Source: Schlesneria paludicola DSM 18645
Lineage (GTDB): Bacteria; Planctomycetota; Planctomycetia; Planctomycetales; Planctomycetaceae
DNA: 64,000 bases
Direction: 5' to 3'
NCBI GenBank assembly: GCA_945862235.1
Contig: CAMAYU010000005.1
Coordinates: forward strand, 1-64,000
In this document: positions 1 through 8,868 of the stretch, one piece after another
Position numbering within the stretch: position 1 is the stretch's first letter
How the letters are laid out: each line of letters starts with the position of its first letter
Translations under genes and position numbers: made by a program
Notes under the pieces: generated by a model
Told to the model about the DNA's origin: nothing
Database searches by the model: none
What the model saw: only the letters and a program-made list of their open reading frames with translations

Positions 1-1317
1 GAGGCGGCTCGCGGGGCGACGGGTTCGTCGGACGGGCTGGCTGCGCGGGCGAGTCACTTCGTGCCGAAGGCGAAGCGGGTGATCTATCTGTTCATGGCGG
101 GTGCACCTTCACACCTCGAACTGTTTGACAACAAGCCTGAGTTGGCGAAGTGGGACGGCAAGCTGCCGCCGGCCGAGCTGCTGAAGGGCTATCGCGCGGC
201 GTTCATCAATCCGAATTCGAAGCTGCTCGGGCCGAAGTTCAAGTTTGCGAAGCATGGCGAGAGCGGGGCCGAGTTGTCCGAGTTGCTGCCGCATCTCGCC
301 ACCGTGGCCGATGACATTGCGATCGTGAAGTCGATGACGACCGACGCGTTCAACCATGCTCCGGCTCAGATCATGATGAACACCGGCGCACAGCAGTTCG
401 GACGACCGAGTCTCGGCGCGTGGACGATGTACGGGCTGGGGAGCGAATCGCAGGACCTGCCCGGCTTCGTCGTCTTCAGTTCGGGGAAGAAGGGGCCGAG
501 CGGCGGATCGTCCAACTGGGGCTGCGGCTTCCTGCCGACGACAAACAGCGGCGTGCTGTTCCGTTCGGGAGCCGAGCCGGTGCTGTTCCTGTCGAACCCG
601 CGCGGCGTCGATGAGCAGTTGCAACGCGACTCGCTCGATTCACTCCGTCAGTTGAATGAATTGCGACTCGGAGCGACCGGCGACCCCGAGATCGCGGCGC
701 GGATCAGCTCGTTCGAGATGGCCTACCGCATGCAGTCGAGTGCCCCCGACCTGATGGACCTCACGAAGGAAACGAAGGAGACGCTCGCCATGTACGGCGC
801 GGAGCCGGGCAAGTCGTCCTTCGCGAACAACTGTTTGCTGGCCCGCCGCATGGTCGAACGTGGCGTCCGCTTCATCCAGATTTTTCACGAGGCGTGGGAC
901 CAGCACGGCAATCTCGTGAACGACCTCAAGAAGAACTGCGCCGACACCGACCAGCCGACCGCGGCATTACTGAAGGACCTCAAACAGCGCGGGCTGCTGG
1001 AAGACACGCTCGTCATCTGGGGCGGCGAGTTCGGGCGCACGCCGATGGTGCAGGGAGGCAACGACGGCCGCGATCATCATCCCAACGCCTTCTCGATGTG
1101 GCTCGCGGGCGGCGGCATCAAGCCGGGCCTGACGCTCGGCGAGTCGGACGAATTCGGCTTCAACGCCACGACCGATCGCGTCCACGTCCACGACCTGCAC
1201 GCCACGATCCTGCACCTGCTCGGCTTCGACCACACCAAGCTGACCTTCCGCTTCCAAGGCCGCGACTTCCGCCTGACCGATGTCCACGGCAACGTCGTGA
1301 CGAAGCTGCTGGCCTGA
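1..1317 (+). CDS. DUF1501 family protein, 5' end outside the window
   Basis: The reading frame is open from the first base of the window, so the gene is cut at its 5' end. A GTG at 61 is only an internal codon: the 20 residues encoded before it continue as DUF1501-like sequence. The visible part has the family's alkaline-phosphatase-like core, with [14 protein letters not shown] near the start and GGEFGRTPM followed by DHHP and [10 protein letters not shown] near the end. DUF1501 proteins are abundant in planctomycetes, are usually exported by a Tat signal, and often sit beside PSCyt/DUF1549-DUF1553 cytochrome-like genes. Signal and partner would lie upstream of the window. Their substrate is unknown; I infer a periplasmic metal-dependent hydrolase-like fold. 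The gene converges on lutB. Confidence 0.9.
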   Translation, partial: EAARGATGSSDGLAARASHFVPKAKRVIYLFMAGAPSHLELFDNKPELAKWDGKLPPAELLKGYRAAFINPNSKLLGPKFKFAKHGESGAELSELLPHLATVADDIAIVKSMTTDAFNHAPAQIMMNTGAQQFGRPSLGAWTMYGLGSESQDLPGFVVFSSGKKGPSGGSSNWGCGFLPTTNSGVLFRSGAEPVLFLSNPRGVDEQLQRDSLDSLRQLNELRLGATGDPEIAARISSFEMAYRMQSSAPDLMDLTKETKETLAMYGAEPGKSSFANNCLLARRMVERGVRFIQIFHEAWDQHGNLVNDLKKNCADTDQPTAALLKDLKQRGLLEDTLVIWGGEFGRTPMVQGGNDGRDHHPNAFSMWLAGGGIKPGLTLGESDEFGFNATTDRVHVHDLHATILHLLGFDHTKLTFRFQGRDFRLTDVHGNVVTKLLA

Positions 1318-1325
1318 AGCGTACA

Positions 1326-1385
1326 GTAGGCGGCTTGTCTGCTCGTATTTCTCGTTGAAAAGGACAGGCGAGCCGCCCGTCCTAC
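1326..1385. repeat. Palindromic element, family E, imperfect copy
   Basis: An imperfect inverted repeat fills the gap between two convergent genes. The left arm begins GTAGGCGGCTTGTC and the right arm ends GAGCCGCCCGTCCTAC. The right arm carries the family E signature (CCCGTAGGACGGGC on the minus strand), and the TAG in it is the stop codon of lutB. Related copies lie at 9511-9578 and 56001-56055. Confidence 0.6.
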
Positions 1386-2770
1386 GGGCGTTTTCGCTGC
1401 CGGTACAACTCGCGGAAGCTCTGCTTCGGCATGGGCGGCAATTCGCGTTGCTTGCCCCACGGGTTGAGGCGGTTGTAGACGAGGAAGCGTGGCAGCAGCG
1501 GGAAGACCCAACGACCAACGCGGCCTGCCGTCGTGAAGAGCCACGTGTTGCCGAGGACGACGCGACCGAGCTTCATGCTGAAGCGTTTCGACCACGGGAG
1601 CAGCCCCCTCACCGCGATCTCGCGCCGCCAGGTGAGGAGCTGCGTGTGGAGATCGATCTTCACCGGGCAGACATCGCTGCACGAGCCGCACAGGCTGCAC
1701 GCGAACGGCAGACTTTTGTGAGTCTTCGCGTCGCGCGACGGAGCGAGGATCGAGCCGATTGGTCCCGGCACAGTCGTCTCGTAGCTGTGGCCTCCGCTGC
1801 GCCGATAGACGGGACACGTGTTCATGCACGCGCCGCAGCGGATGCAGTTGAGCGACCGGCGGAACTCGGGCGAGCCAAGAATGTCGCTGCGGCCGTCATC
1901 AACGAGGATGATGTGCAGCTCGCCCCCTTCGCGCGGGCCGTGGAAGTGAGACGAGTAGGTCGTGATCGGCTGGCCGGTCGCGGAACGGGCGAGCAGCCGC
2001 AGGAAGACTCCCAGATCGGCTGCGCGGGGAATGAGCTTCTCGATTCCCATGCAGGCGATGTGAATTTTGGGGAGGCTCACACCGAGGTCCGCGTTCCCTT
2101 CGTTCGTGCAGACGACGAAGCCGCCCGTTCCCGCGATGGCGAAGTTCACGCCGGTGATGCCGATGTCCGCTTCGAGGAACTTGCGTCGCAGTTCGCCGCG
2201 CGCCGCGTTGACGAGATACGGCGGATCGGTCGCCCCTTTGTCGGTTCCGATGTGCTTGTGAAACAGCTCGCCGATCTCTTCCCGCTTGATGTGGATCGCG
2301 GGCATGACGATGTGTGACGGTGGCTGTCCGAGCAACTGCACGATCCATTCGCCGAGGTCCGTGTCGGTCACTTCGATCCCGTGCCGTTCGAGGTACGGGT
2401 TGAGATGACACTCCTCGGTGAGCATCGACTTGCTCTTCACGATCTTCTTGCCAGCGTGCTTCTGGATGATCGAGAGAACGATCTCATTGTGCTCGGCGGG
2501 CGTCCGCGCCCAGTGAACGACGGCCCCGAGTTTCGTGGCGTTCCGCTCGAACTCTTCGAGGTGATCGGCCAGCCGCGACATCGTGTGCTGCTTGATCTGC
2601 GAGGCTCGCACCCGCAACTCTTCCCACTCGGGCAACGTCGCCGCCGCCTTGTCGCGCTTCGAGCGGACAAACCACAACGACTGGTCATGCCAGTGTGCGC
2701 GGGAATCATTGGCGACGAAAAGAGTCGCGTTCTCGGGATGTTCGTGATGGGCAGTGGCAGTGCTGGACAT
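1382..2770 (-). CDS. lutB: LutB-like iron-sulfur protein (lactate utilisation)
   Basis: This is a 462-residue protein of the LutB family, the iron-sulfur subunit of the LutABC L-lactate oxidation system. It has an N-terminal LUD domain and two ferredoxin-type cysteine clusters, CIRCGACMNTCP near residue 309 and CSLCGSCSDVCP near 358, which should each hold a [4Fe-4S] cluster. I chose the ATG at 2770; a TTG 30 bases upstream would overlap the preceding stop. The stop TAG lies inside a palindromic repeat arm (family E), so the last residues (KRP) border repeat DNA. The order on the minus strand is lutA, Uma2, lutB. The third subunit gene, lutC, is not next to it and I do not find it in this window. 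Confidence 0.9.
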   Translation of the reverse strand: MSSTATAHHEHPENATLFVANDSRAHWHDQSLWFVRSKRDKAAATLPEWEELRVRASQIKQHTMSRLADHLEEFERNATKLGAVVHWARTPAEHNEIVLSIIQKHAGKKIVKSKSMLTEECHLNPYLERHGIEVTDTDLGEWIVQLLGQPPSHIVMPAIHIKREEIGELFHKHIGTDKGATDPPYLVNAARGELRRKFLEADIGITGVNFAIAGTGGFVVCTNEGNADLGVSLPKIHIACMGIEKLIPRAADLGVFLRLLARSATGQPITTYSSHFHGPREGGELHIILVDDGRSDILGSPEFRRSLNCIRCGACMNTCPVYRRSGGHSYETTVPGPIGSILAPSRDAKTHKSLPFACSLCGSCSDVCPVKIDLHTQLLTWRREIAVRGLLPWSKRFSMKLGRVVLGNTWLFTTAGRVGRWVFPLLPRFLVYNRLNPWGKQRELPPMPKQSFRELYRQRKRP

Positions 2771-2792
2771 ACGGCAGGCTCTGTGAAAAAAG

Positions 2793-3356
2793 TCACTCAA
2801 ACAGTTGCTTCAACGGGACCGAGAATCCGGGCAGGATGTCGTCGAAACGGACGAGGTCGCCGTTCTTGAGTTGTTCTTCGTCGCGGTCATTACGGTAGAT
2901 GCGGGCTGTTTCCGCCGTGGGATCGACCACGCACACGACCGTGACGCCCGCATCGATGTACTCCACGACCTTGCGTTGGATTTTTACCCAGCGGTCAGTG
3001 GGAGAACGCACCTCGACAATCAAATCGGGCGGAATGCTCAGCGGCCCTCTCGGGTATTGGCCTTTGGGAATTTTGGTGTAACTGATGTAGCCAACATCCG
3101 CTCCACGAACCGAATCAGGTCCACGCTCTGTAATGATGGTTCCGTCATTAGAAAAGACATGCCCGGAATCATGTTGCTTGGCGTGTTGCTTGAGCAAAAC
3201 TGCGATGTTGACGCAAATCGTTCCGTGATAGGAATCGGCCGGTGGCATTTGGATCACCTCTCCTTTGACTAGCTCAGTTTGGCTGTCGAAGTCGTCGCGC
3301 AAGAAGAACTCTTCCGCAGTAAGCAAACCGGATTTTGTCATCACGACGGCGGACAT
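2793..3356 (-). CDS. Uma2 family putative endonuclease (DUF820)
   Basis: A 187-residue Uma2/DUF820 protein, a family with a restriction-endonuclease-like (PD-(D/E)XK) fold whose cellular role is unclear. Typical elements are an N-terminal LTAEEFFL segment, a conserved ELVKGEVI strand, ADVGYIS, and PDLIVEVRSP with the expected acidic residues, followed by a C-terminal strand with VVDPTAETARIYR. The ATG is preceded by a strong ribosome site (GGAGGAG). It sits between lutA and lutB, 22 bases before the lutB start, so it interrupts what is normally a contiguous lut operon. Uma2 genes are strongly amplified in planctomycetes and cyanobacteria, so recent insertion is plausible. A functional link to lactate use is not implied. 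Confidence 0.88.
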   Translation of the reverse strand: MSAVVMTKSGLLTAEEFFLRDDFDSQTELVKGEVIQMPPADSYHGTICVNIAVLLKQHAKQHDSGHVFSNDGTIITERGPDSVRGADVGYISYTKIPKGQYPRGPLSIPPDLIVEVRSPTDRWVKIQRKVVEYIDAGVTVVCVVDPTAETARIYRNDRDEEQLKNGDLVRFDDILPGFSVPLKQLFE

Positions 3357-3433
3357 GGCGTCTCCTCCTTCAACTGAGATTTACTTCATCGTACTGGTCG
3401 TGCTTGACTGACGACAGCGCTCGATGATTCACA

Positions 3434-4183
3434 TCAACTCGGCTGTCGTCCCGCCAGGATTTCGGCCACGTGCATGACTTGGATCGGCTTCTTCTGGCGG
3501 TGAATGAGACCGTACATGTGCATGAGGCAGCTCATGTCTCCGGCCGTCATGACTTCGGCTCCGGCTTGTTCGTGATCGTGGATGCGGTCGAGGCCCATCA
3601 TGCAGGAGACCGCTTCTTCGGCGACGGCGAACGTGCCGCCGAAGCCGCAGCATTCGTCGGGTCTCTTCAGCGAGACGAGTTCGATTCCTTCGAGGCCGGA
3701 CAGAAGTTGCCCCGCCTTGTTGAAGGCCGGGACCATCCGTTCACTCCCTGAACCGAGACGGAGTTCACGCAAGCCGTGGCAACTGTTGTGCAGGCCGACC
3801 TTGTACGGAAAGCTCCCCTCGACCTTCTCGATCTTCAACACATCGACGAGGAACTCGCACAGTTCAAACGTCTTCTTGCGGAGTGCTTCGTAGTCCGCGT
3901 TGCCGTGGAGGAGTTCCTCGTAGTGATGCGTCACCATGGCGGTGCAGCTTCCCGACGGACAGACGACGTACTCGTAGTCCTTGAAGATCGACAGGAACTT
4001 TTCGGCGAGCGGCTTGGCGTCGTCGGTGCAGCCCGTGTTGGCCATGGGCTGACCGCAACAGGTCTGCGCGGGAGGGAACTCGACCTCGCAGCCGTACCGT
4101 TCGAGCAACTCCAGCGTCGCCATCGCGACCTGCGGGTAAAGCTGATCGACGTAGCAGGGAACAAACAAACCAACGCGCGGCAT
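3434..4183 (-). CDS. lutA: LutA-like (Fe-S)-binding oxidoreductase (lactate utilisation)
   Basis: A 249-residue protein with two CCG-type cysteine-rich domains, seen as TCCGQP near residue 42 and DECCGFGG in the second half. This is the LutA/GlpC-C-terminal architecture. In LutABC systems it works with LutB and LutC to oxidise L-lactate to pyruvate. The ATG at 4183 has AAGG seven bases upstream. It is the first gene of a minus-strand run lutA-Uma2-lutB; 77 bases separate it from the Uma2 gene. Because both CCG domains are intact and lutB keeps its clusters, the pathway may be functional with a lutC encoded elsewhere. Confidence 0.88.
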   Translation of the reverse strand: MPRVGLFVPCYVDQLYPQVAMATLELLERYGCEVEFPPAQTCCGQPMANTGCTDDAKPLAEKFLSIFKDYEYVVCPSGSCTAMVTHHYEELLHGNADYEALRKKTFELCEFLVDVLKIEKVEGSFPYKVGLHNSCHGLRELRLGSGSERMVPAFNKAGQLLSGLEGIELVSLKRPDECCGFGGTFAVAEEAVSCMMGLDRIHDHEQAGAEVMTAGDMSCLMHMYGLIHRQKKPIQVMHVAEILAGRQPS

Positions 4184-4361
4184 CGGGCAACCTTGTCATG
4201 AGGAGAGGCGTTTGGGGGCGTGAGTATAGTCGCGACGAGCAAGAGAGCGAATCGCATCCGAGTCACCACTGCGGGAAAGTCAGGGTTGGGAACGACTGTG
4301 GCTGTGATTAGAATTCCCGCCGAGTTGGACCGACCCCCATGCTGTTTGCGAGGAGCGACCG

Positions 4362-4784
4362 ATGGCCTTTCGCAGAGACCCCGAAGCGGGACGACAAGCG
4401 GTGACGTGGCTGGCCTCGGCGTTTGTCGTGGTCGTCGGGGCTGCTTCGTGTGCGTTCATCATCTTGGGCGTGGTCGATCAACCGACGAGGCCGCTCCTCG
4501 TGTGGGGCGCGTTGTTTGGCGGGATCGTGCTGTTCCTGATCTCAATGGCTGTGCCGCGAGACACGAAGATCGCCAAAGGCTGGATTCGCTTTTGGCTCGC
4601 CTCGCGCGACAAAACCGATCCGAACAAGGTCTATCGCTTCGCCAAAAAACGGCCAGCCGCCGAAGGGACGCTCGGCAACAATCAGCCGCCGACGCTGGAG
4701 TCGATCCGCGAGGCGGCCGATCAGGGAGCCAGCGTGCAATGGGTGCCACACGGCCCGCCGCCCGAGCGGCCCGCACCTCGATGA
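4362..4784 (+). CDS. Hypothetical small membrane protein
   Basis: A 140-residue protein I do not recognise. Residues of roughly 14-38 and 46-64 form two hydrophobic membrane segments separated by a short loop; the remainder is a basic then proline-rich cytosolic-type tail ending RPAPR. The ATG is preceded by GAGGAG at good spacing, and the frame has the G+C-rich third positions of neighbouring genes. It is divergent from lutA and is followed by about 410 bases without a gene, so it appears monocistronic. Function unknown. Confidence 0.7.
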   Translation: MAFRRDPEAGRQAVTWLASAFVVVVGAASCAFIILGVVDQPTRPLLVWGALFGGIVLFLISMAVPRDTKIAKGWIRFWLASRDKTDPNKVYRFAKKRPAAEGTLGNNQPPTLESIREAADQGASVQWVPHGPPPERPAPR

Positions 4785-5195
4785 GGATCGTGCGGTTCAC
4801 GAATCTTTCGGGAAGCCGACGGATCGAATCTTGCGCTCGTGACGAGCCTCGACTTCGCCACCGTGTGCCACGAGAATCAGCCGCTCGATCGTATCACCGC
4901 GTGGTAACGAGTCCATCCTGATGACGCGGGGCTGGCTGCCGCCCAGGACCTCGCCTTATTGAATCTGGAAAATGGGGTGCCACGGTCACGGAGCTTCGAC
5001 GTGGCCGTGTGATTGAGAAACAGCGCTTCACGGCGCCAACACGGACACGTCGAAGCTCCCTGACCGTGGCACCCAACTTGAAAACGGCGATCGCCTTGGC
5101 TGTCGCCCAACTGCCCTTGCCGATTTTGGTTCGATGTTTCATAAGTCGCCGCCCGCACGGAATTGGCCGGGCCGCTGTCATCAAGGATGAGTCTC
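4785..5195. other. Intergenic region holding a long inverted repeat
   Basis: I find no convincing gene here. The main content is the family I palindrome at 4974-5073. The rest presumably holds the promoter of the cyanophycinase-like gene, but I cannot point to a clear -35/-10 pair. Confidence 0.5.
4974..5073. repeat. Palindromic element, family I
   Basis: Two arms of about 36 bases, beginning GGGTGCCACGGTCA and ending TGACCGTGGCACCC, flank a 28-base loop. The arms match apart from two or three substitutions (for example CACGGAG against CAGGGAG). The transcript of either strand could fold into a long hairpin. No second copy of this family is seen in the window. Confidence 0.85.
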
Positions 5196-6545
5196 ATGTT
5201 GCGAGTTGTCTGTTCCTGTCTGGCCCTGGTGGGAGCCATTGCGATGCTGACCACCACCGTCCAGTCGGATGACACTCCGCCGCGCGAGCCATCCGTCGCC
5301 GTGACACCAGAGACGGCCTCACTTGGACTCGCCTCGCTGGAATCCTCCGTGGCGGATGCGGCGGCACCGGCGACCACCACCACCGGATCGCTAGTGATCA
5401 TCGGCGGTTGCGAGCGATTCGATCACGCCGAGTATTGGGACAACATCGTTGAGTTGGCAGGTGGGCCCGGTTCGCGCATCGCGGTCTTTCCCACGGCGAG
5501 CGGCGATCCCGTGAAGAACGGCGGGCTTGTGATTTCGGCCCTGAACAAAGCGGGGGCCGATGCGTTCCTAGTTCCGGTCGCGTGGCGCAAGGTGCCGATG
5601 TCACCGCAGGCGGCGGTCTCCGATCCTGAGTTGGTTGCCGAAGTGCGCGGCTCGACCGGCATCTTCCTGATCGGGGGCGAGCAAGACCGCATCGTGAAAG
5701 CGCTCTACACACCTGAAGGTCAGTTCACGCCGATGCTCGATGCGATCTGGGATGTCTATCGCAAAGGGGGAGTCATCGCGGGAACCAGCGCGGGGGCGGC
5801 CGTGATGAGCCGCATCATGTACCGCGATGCCGAGTCCGTGTTGGACACGATGCTGCGGGGTGTCCGCTTCGGGAAGGAGATTGATCGAGGGCTAGGGTTT
5901 CTCGATGGCGAGTGGTTCGTCGATCAGCACTGTCTGGTGCGAGGTCGCTTTGCCCGCGCCTTGGTCGCGATGCACGATCAGGGTTTCAAGTTTGGAATTG
6001 GCGTCGATGAGAACTCAGCCATCATCGTCACGAATGGCAAGGACGTGCGCGTCATCGGTTACAAGGGCGCCCTCTTCATGGACCTGTCGCGGGCCGAACA
6101 CGATCCCGCGCTGAAGCGGTTCAATTTGAAAAACGTCCGCCTCACATATCTCGATCGCGGCGACCGCTTCGATCTGAAGTCGCGCGATGTGACTCCGTCC
6201 GAAGAGAAACTCGATGACGAGAAGCTCGATCCCAAGGCGGCCAATTTCAAACCGACTCTCAAACGGCCGTTGTTCTTCAACGACATCCTCGGCAACACGA
6301 CGGTTGTCGATCTGATGGGCAAGCTGATGGAGAGCATTCACGGCGAGGCCATCGGACTCGCGTTCGACGGTTCTGCGGCGCGCAAGCAGGCGGTGGACGG
6401 CTTCGAGTTCAAATTCAAACGGGATGACGAGAGCTTTGCGTGGTACACGGGGACGTTCGGTGGCGACGACTACACCGTGAAAAACATCCGCCTCGATATC
6501 CGTCCCATCCGAATCGCCGGGCCGCTGTACGACGCGACCGAGTAG
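5196..6545 (+). CDS. Secreted cyanophycinase-like peptidase (family S51)
   Basis: A 449-residue protein with an N-terminal signal peptide (MLRVVCSCLALVGAIAML) and a peptidase S51 domain. Visible elements are the early GGCERFDHAEYW segment, FLIGGEQDRI, and the nucleophile motif IAGTSAGAAVMSR with serine at residue 198. The family includes cyanophycinase, which cleaves the storage polymer multi-L-arginyl-poly-aspartate, and dipeptidase E. I prefer the ATG at 5196 because AAGGA lies just upstream; an ATG at 5187 and a TTG at 5163 are alternatives. About 170 residues after the peptidase core are not typical of the short family members. No cyanophycin synthetase is in the window, so the substrate is open; an exported form suggests scavenging. 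Confidence 0.85.
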   Translation: MLRVVCSCLALVGAIAMLTTTVQSDDTPPREPSVAVTPETASLGLASLESSVADAAAPATTTTGSLVIIGGCERFDHAEYWDNIVELAGGPGSRIAVFPTASGDPVKNGGLVISALNKAGADAFLVPVAWRKVPMSPQAAVSDPELVAEVRGSTGIFLIGGEQDRIVKALYTPEGQFTPMLDAIWDVYRKGGVIAGTSAGAAVMSRIMYRDAESVLDTMLRGVRFGKEIDRGLGFLDGEWFVDQHCLVRGRFARALVAMHDQGFKFGIGVDENSAIIVTNGKDVRVIGYKGALFMDLSRAEHDPALKRFNLKNVRLTYLDRGDRFDLKSRDVTPSEEKLDDEKLDPKAANFKPTLKRPLFFNDILGNTTVVDLMGKLMESIHGEAIGLAFDGSAARKQAVDGFEFKFKRDDESFAWYTGTFGGDDYTVKNIRLDIRPIRIAGPLYDATE

Positions 6546-6870
6546 CTCGCATGTTGTACTACTCACGTTTCGTTTCTTCGTCGGACGCGAAGAATTCCGA
6601 CAATGCGGAGTAGGCAAAATGATGTAGTACAGAATGATCAAGTCGGGCGGGCGGTGTGCTTGCGGGCCTTTTTCATCATTTTGTGACGCATCATTCTGTC
6701 TTTCCTGTTCTGGCCTCGTTGGGTTGCGGGTGTCCCGCGCTGGGCTTTCTCTCGTCGGTTGCCTCGCGCGAGTCGTTGGCTACACTGAGTTGGCGTTGCT
6801 CGCGGTCGGTTTGATCGACTTCGAGCATGTGACGCGACCCCGCTTCCTCAATGAGGTGCCTCTGCCCGTC
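6546..6870. other. Intergenic region without a clear gene
   Basis: The frame of the following NfeD-like gene is open upstream to a GATC-ATC region near 6634, but its extra residues are cysteine-rich and unlike the family, so I treat this as non-coding. It holds short inverted copies of an AAAATGATG-like motif near 6615 and 6675 and an AGAATGAT/ATCATTCT pair. Confidence 0.45.
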
Positions 6871-7449
6871 ATGGACTCCAATGCCATATTTGCCATCCTG
6901 CTGTTGATCGCGGGGATCGGCATCTTGACCGCCGAAGTCTTCCTCCCGTCGGGAGGTCTGCTTGGCATCGTCACATTTGTCACGCTGACGATCTCGCTGA
7001 CGTTTGCCTACCGCGCGTGGGGAACTTCGCAACCCGGCATTTTCTGGGGCTTCTGCGGCGTCCTGTTGCTGTTGGTTCCGACGGCTTTGGGCGGAGCGTT
7101 TTACGTGTTGCCGCACACCGCACTCGGCAGGCGAGTGCTGCTTGAAGCACCGACGGCGGAAGAACTGACGCCGTTCACCAAGGAGACCGACCGACTGACG
7201 AAGTTGATCGGTCGGTTCGGCAAGGCGGTGACACCACTCGTTCCGGGTGGCATGGTGTTGCTCGACGGTGAACGTCTGCACGCATTCAGTGAAGGGATGA
7301 TTGTCGAATCGGGGAAGTCGGTCGAAATTTTGGAAGTGCGCGGCAGTCGGCTGCTCGTTCGACCGGGCGTGCCTTCCGCCAGCAACGATCCGTTTACTGC
7401 CGAGGCCACCGCGACGAGGCCGCTTGACTTCGAGTTTCCACAGAGCTAG
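6871..7449 (+). CDS. NfeD-like membrane protein, partner of FloA
   Basis: A 192-residue protein with membrane helices at about residues 6-24, 28-46 and 56-78, then a soluble C-terminal domain with GKAVTPLVPGGMVLLDGERLHA and VEILEVRGSRLLVRP. That is the OB-fold domain of NfeD proteins. NfeD proteins are encoded next to SPFH proteins and are thought to act with them in membrane microdomain organisation; floA follows 165 bases downstream on the same strand, as in Bacillus yqeZ-floA. I chose the ATG at 6871, with GAGGTG upstream, because the first helix starts there. A palindrome of family A separates it from floA. Confidence 0.85.
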   Translation: MDSNAIFAILLLIAGIGILTAEVFLPSGGLLGIVTFVTLTISLTFAYRAWGTSQPGIFWGFCGVLLLLVPTALGGAFYVLPHTALGRRVLLEAPTAEELTPFTKETDRLTKLIGRFGKAVTPLVPGGMVLLDGERLHAFSEGMIVESGKSVEILEVRGSRLLVRPGVPSASNDPFTAEATATRPLDFEFPQS

Positions 7450-7461
7450 ACGTGACCTCGC

Positions 7462-7553
7462 CACACGAACCCGCAGCGTGAGCAAGGACGAGAGTTGATC
7501 AACTCCCCCACGCGGTTTTGATTCAGCCCTCGCTCACGCTGCGGGTGGGTGTG
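7462..7553. repeat. Palindromic element, family A (copy A1)
   Basis: The left arm CACACGAACCCGCAGCGT continues GAGCAAGGACGAG; the right arm is its near inverse, CCCTCGCTCACGCTGCGG then GTGGGTGTG. The loop is about 35 bases. This is the most frequent family in the window, with further copies at 21159, 22537, 57841, 58581, 59194 and 60179. Confidence 0.85.
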
Positions 7554-7614
7554 AATACGACGCCGCTCACCGCGTGATCCACCTCAATTTCTCAACAACC
7601 ATCGCGAGATTTCC

Positions 7615-8649
7615 ATGCCTGTTCCTTTTGTCCTCGCCCAAGGGGCATTCAGTCCGCCCGTCATCTTCGGCATTGCCGCCGTGCTGTTCGTGGTCGCGCT
7701 GATCTTCTTCGCGATCTTCGCGCGGTTCATCAGCTTGTGGATTCAGTGCAAGATGACCGGCGCGGGAATCCCATTTACGCACCTCATCATGATGACGATT
7801 CGGAAGGTCAACCCGTCGGTGATCGTGCGAGCCAAGATCACGGCGGTGCAGGCAGGACTGACCGAGGTCTATCCGATCAGCACGCGCGATTTGGAGTCGC
7901 ACTATCTCGCGGGAGGCAACGTTCCGAACGTGATTCGCGCCCTCGTCGCGGCGCATCGCGCCAACATTGATCTCGATTGGCAGACCGCTCAAGCCATCGA
8001 TCTCGCCGGACGCGACATCCTCGAAGCGGTGCGGACCAGCGTCTATCCAAAGGTCATCAACTGCCCCGATCCGAAAAAGGGTTCGGGTACGCTCGATGCT
8101 GTCGCCGCCGATGGCATCCTGTTGAAGGCCAGCGCCCGCGTGACGGTTCGCACCAACCTGCATCAACTGATCGGCGGTGCCACCGAAGAGACGATCATCG
8201 CCCGCGTCGGCCAAGGGATCGTGCAGGCCATCGGCTCGACGGCGTCCTACAAGATGGTGCTGGAGAACCCCGAGATGATTTCGCAGACCGTACTCAATCA
8301 GGGGCTGGAGGCGCAGACGGCGTTCGAAATCGTGTCGATCGACATCGCTGACGTCGATGTGGGTGAAAACATCGGTGCCCGATTGTCAGCCGATCAGGCG
8401 GAGGCCGACATGCGGGTGGCTCAAGCCAAAGCCGAACAGCGACGAGCCGACTTCACCGCCCGCGAGCAGGAAATGGTCGCACTCGTTCAGAAGAACCGGG
8501 CGGAGGTTGTGTTGGCAGAAGCCTCAGTGCCAATGGCCATCGCCGAAGCGTTCCGCAATCGGTCACTCGGACTGATGGATTACTACGAACTCAAGAACGT
8601 TCAGGCCGATACTCAGATGCGAGCCACGATCGCCGGGACCAGCAAGTGA
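7615..8649 (+). CDS. floA: Flotillin-like protein FloA
   Basis: A 344-residue FloA protein of the SPFH superfamily. A hydrophobic segment at about residues 17-37 anchors it, followed by the family's diagnostic [19 protein letters not shown] region, an SPFH domain, and a long helical part rich in Ala, Glu and Gln ([17 protein letters not shown]) that drives oligomerisation. Length fits Bacillus FloA (331 aa). FloA organises membrane microdomains and affects membrane fluidity, cell shape and secretion. It follows the NfeD-like gene and precedes a one-helix protein on the same strand, so these three may form a functional group, although palindromic repeats separate each pair. Confidence 0.95.
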   Translation: MPVPFVLAQGAFSPPVIFGIAAVLFVVALIFFAIFARFISLWIQCKMTGAGIPFTHLIMMTIRKVNPSVIVRAKITAVQAGLTEVYPISTRDLESHYLAGGNVPNVIRALVAAHRANIDLDWQTAQAIDLAGRDILEAVRTSVYPKVINCPDPKKGSGTLDAVAADGILLKASARVTVRTNLHQLIGGATEETIIARVGQGIVQAIGSTASYKMVLENPEMISQTVLNQGLEAQTAFEIVSIDIADVDVGENIGARLSADQAEADMRVAQAKAEQRRADFTAREQEMVALVQKNRAEVVLAEASVPMAIAEAFRNRSLGLMDYYELKNVQADTQMRATIAGTSK

Positions 8650-8691
8650 TCGGGCGCGACTCGTGCCTGTCACGGTCGTCAATGAAACATT

Positions 8692-8771
8692 CTTGGTGAG
8701 CCGGGTGGCGTTAAGCCCCCGGACTCCTGACCTGAAGAGTCCGGGGGCTTAACGCCACCCGGCTCACCAAG
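8692..8771. repeat. Perfect 35-bp palindrome, family D (copy D1)
   Basis: Two exactly complementary 35-base arms (8692-8726 and 8737-8771) flank the 10-base loop CTGACCTGAA. The outer end reads CTTGGTGAGCCGGGTGGC and the stem end CCCCCGGACTC. It lies between floA and the next gene and would form a very stable hairpin. A diverged copy is at 48467-48543 and an arm fragment is near 17333. Confidence 0.95.
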
Positions 8772-8868
8772 ACTCGAACTTAAGAAACGCCTCACTCATG
8801 GCCGTGTGAGGTATAAGCTTGGGATCAGGCACCGCCTGTTGATCGGCCAACCCGCTCAGGAACAGATC

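Noticed and set aside
61-63. GTG at 61 as the start of the first DUF1501 gene
   Set aside because: The frame is open and DUF1501-like to base 1, so the true start lies before the window.
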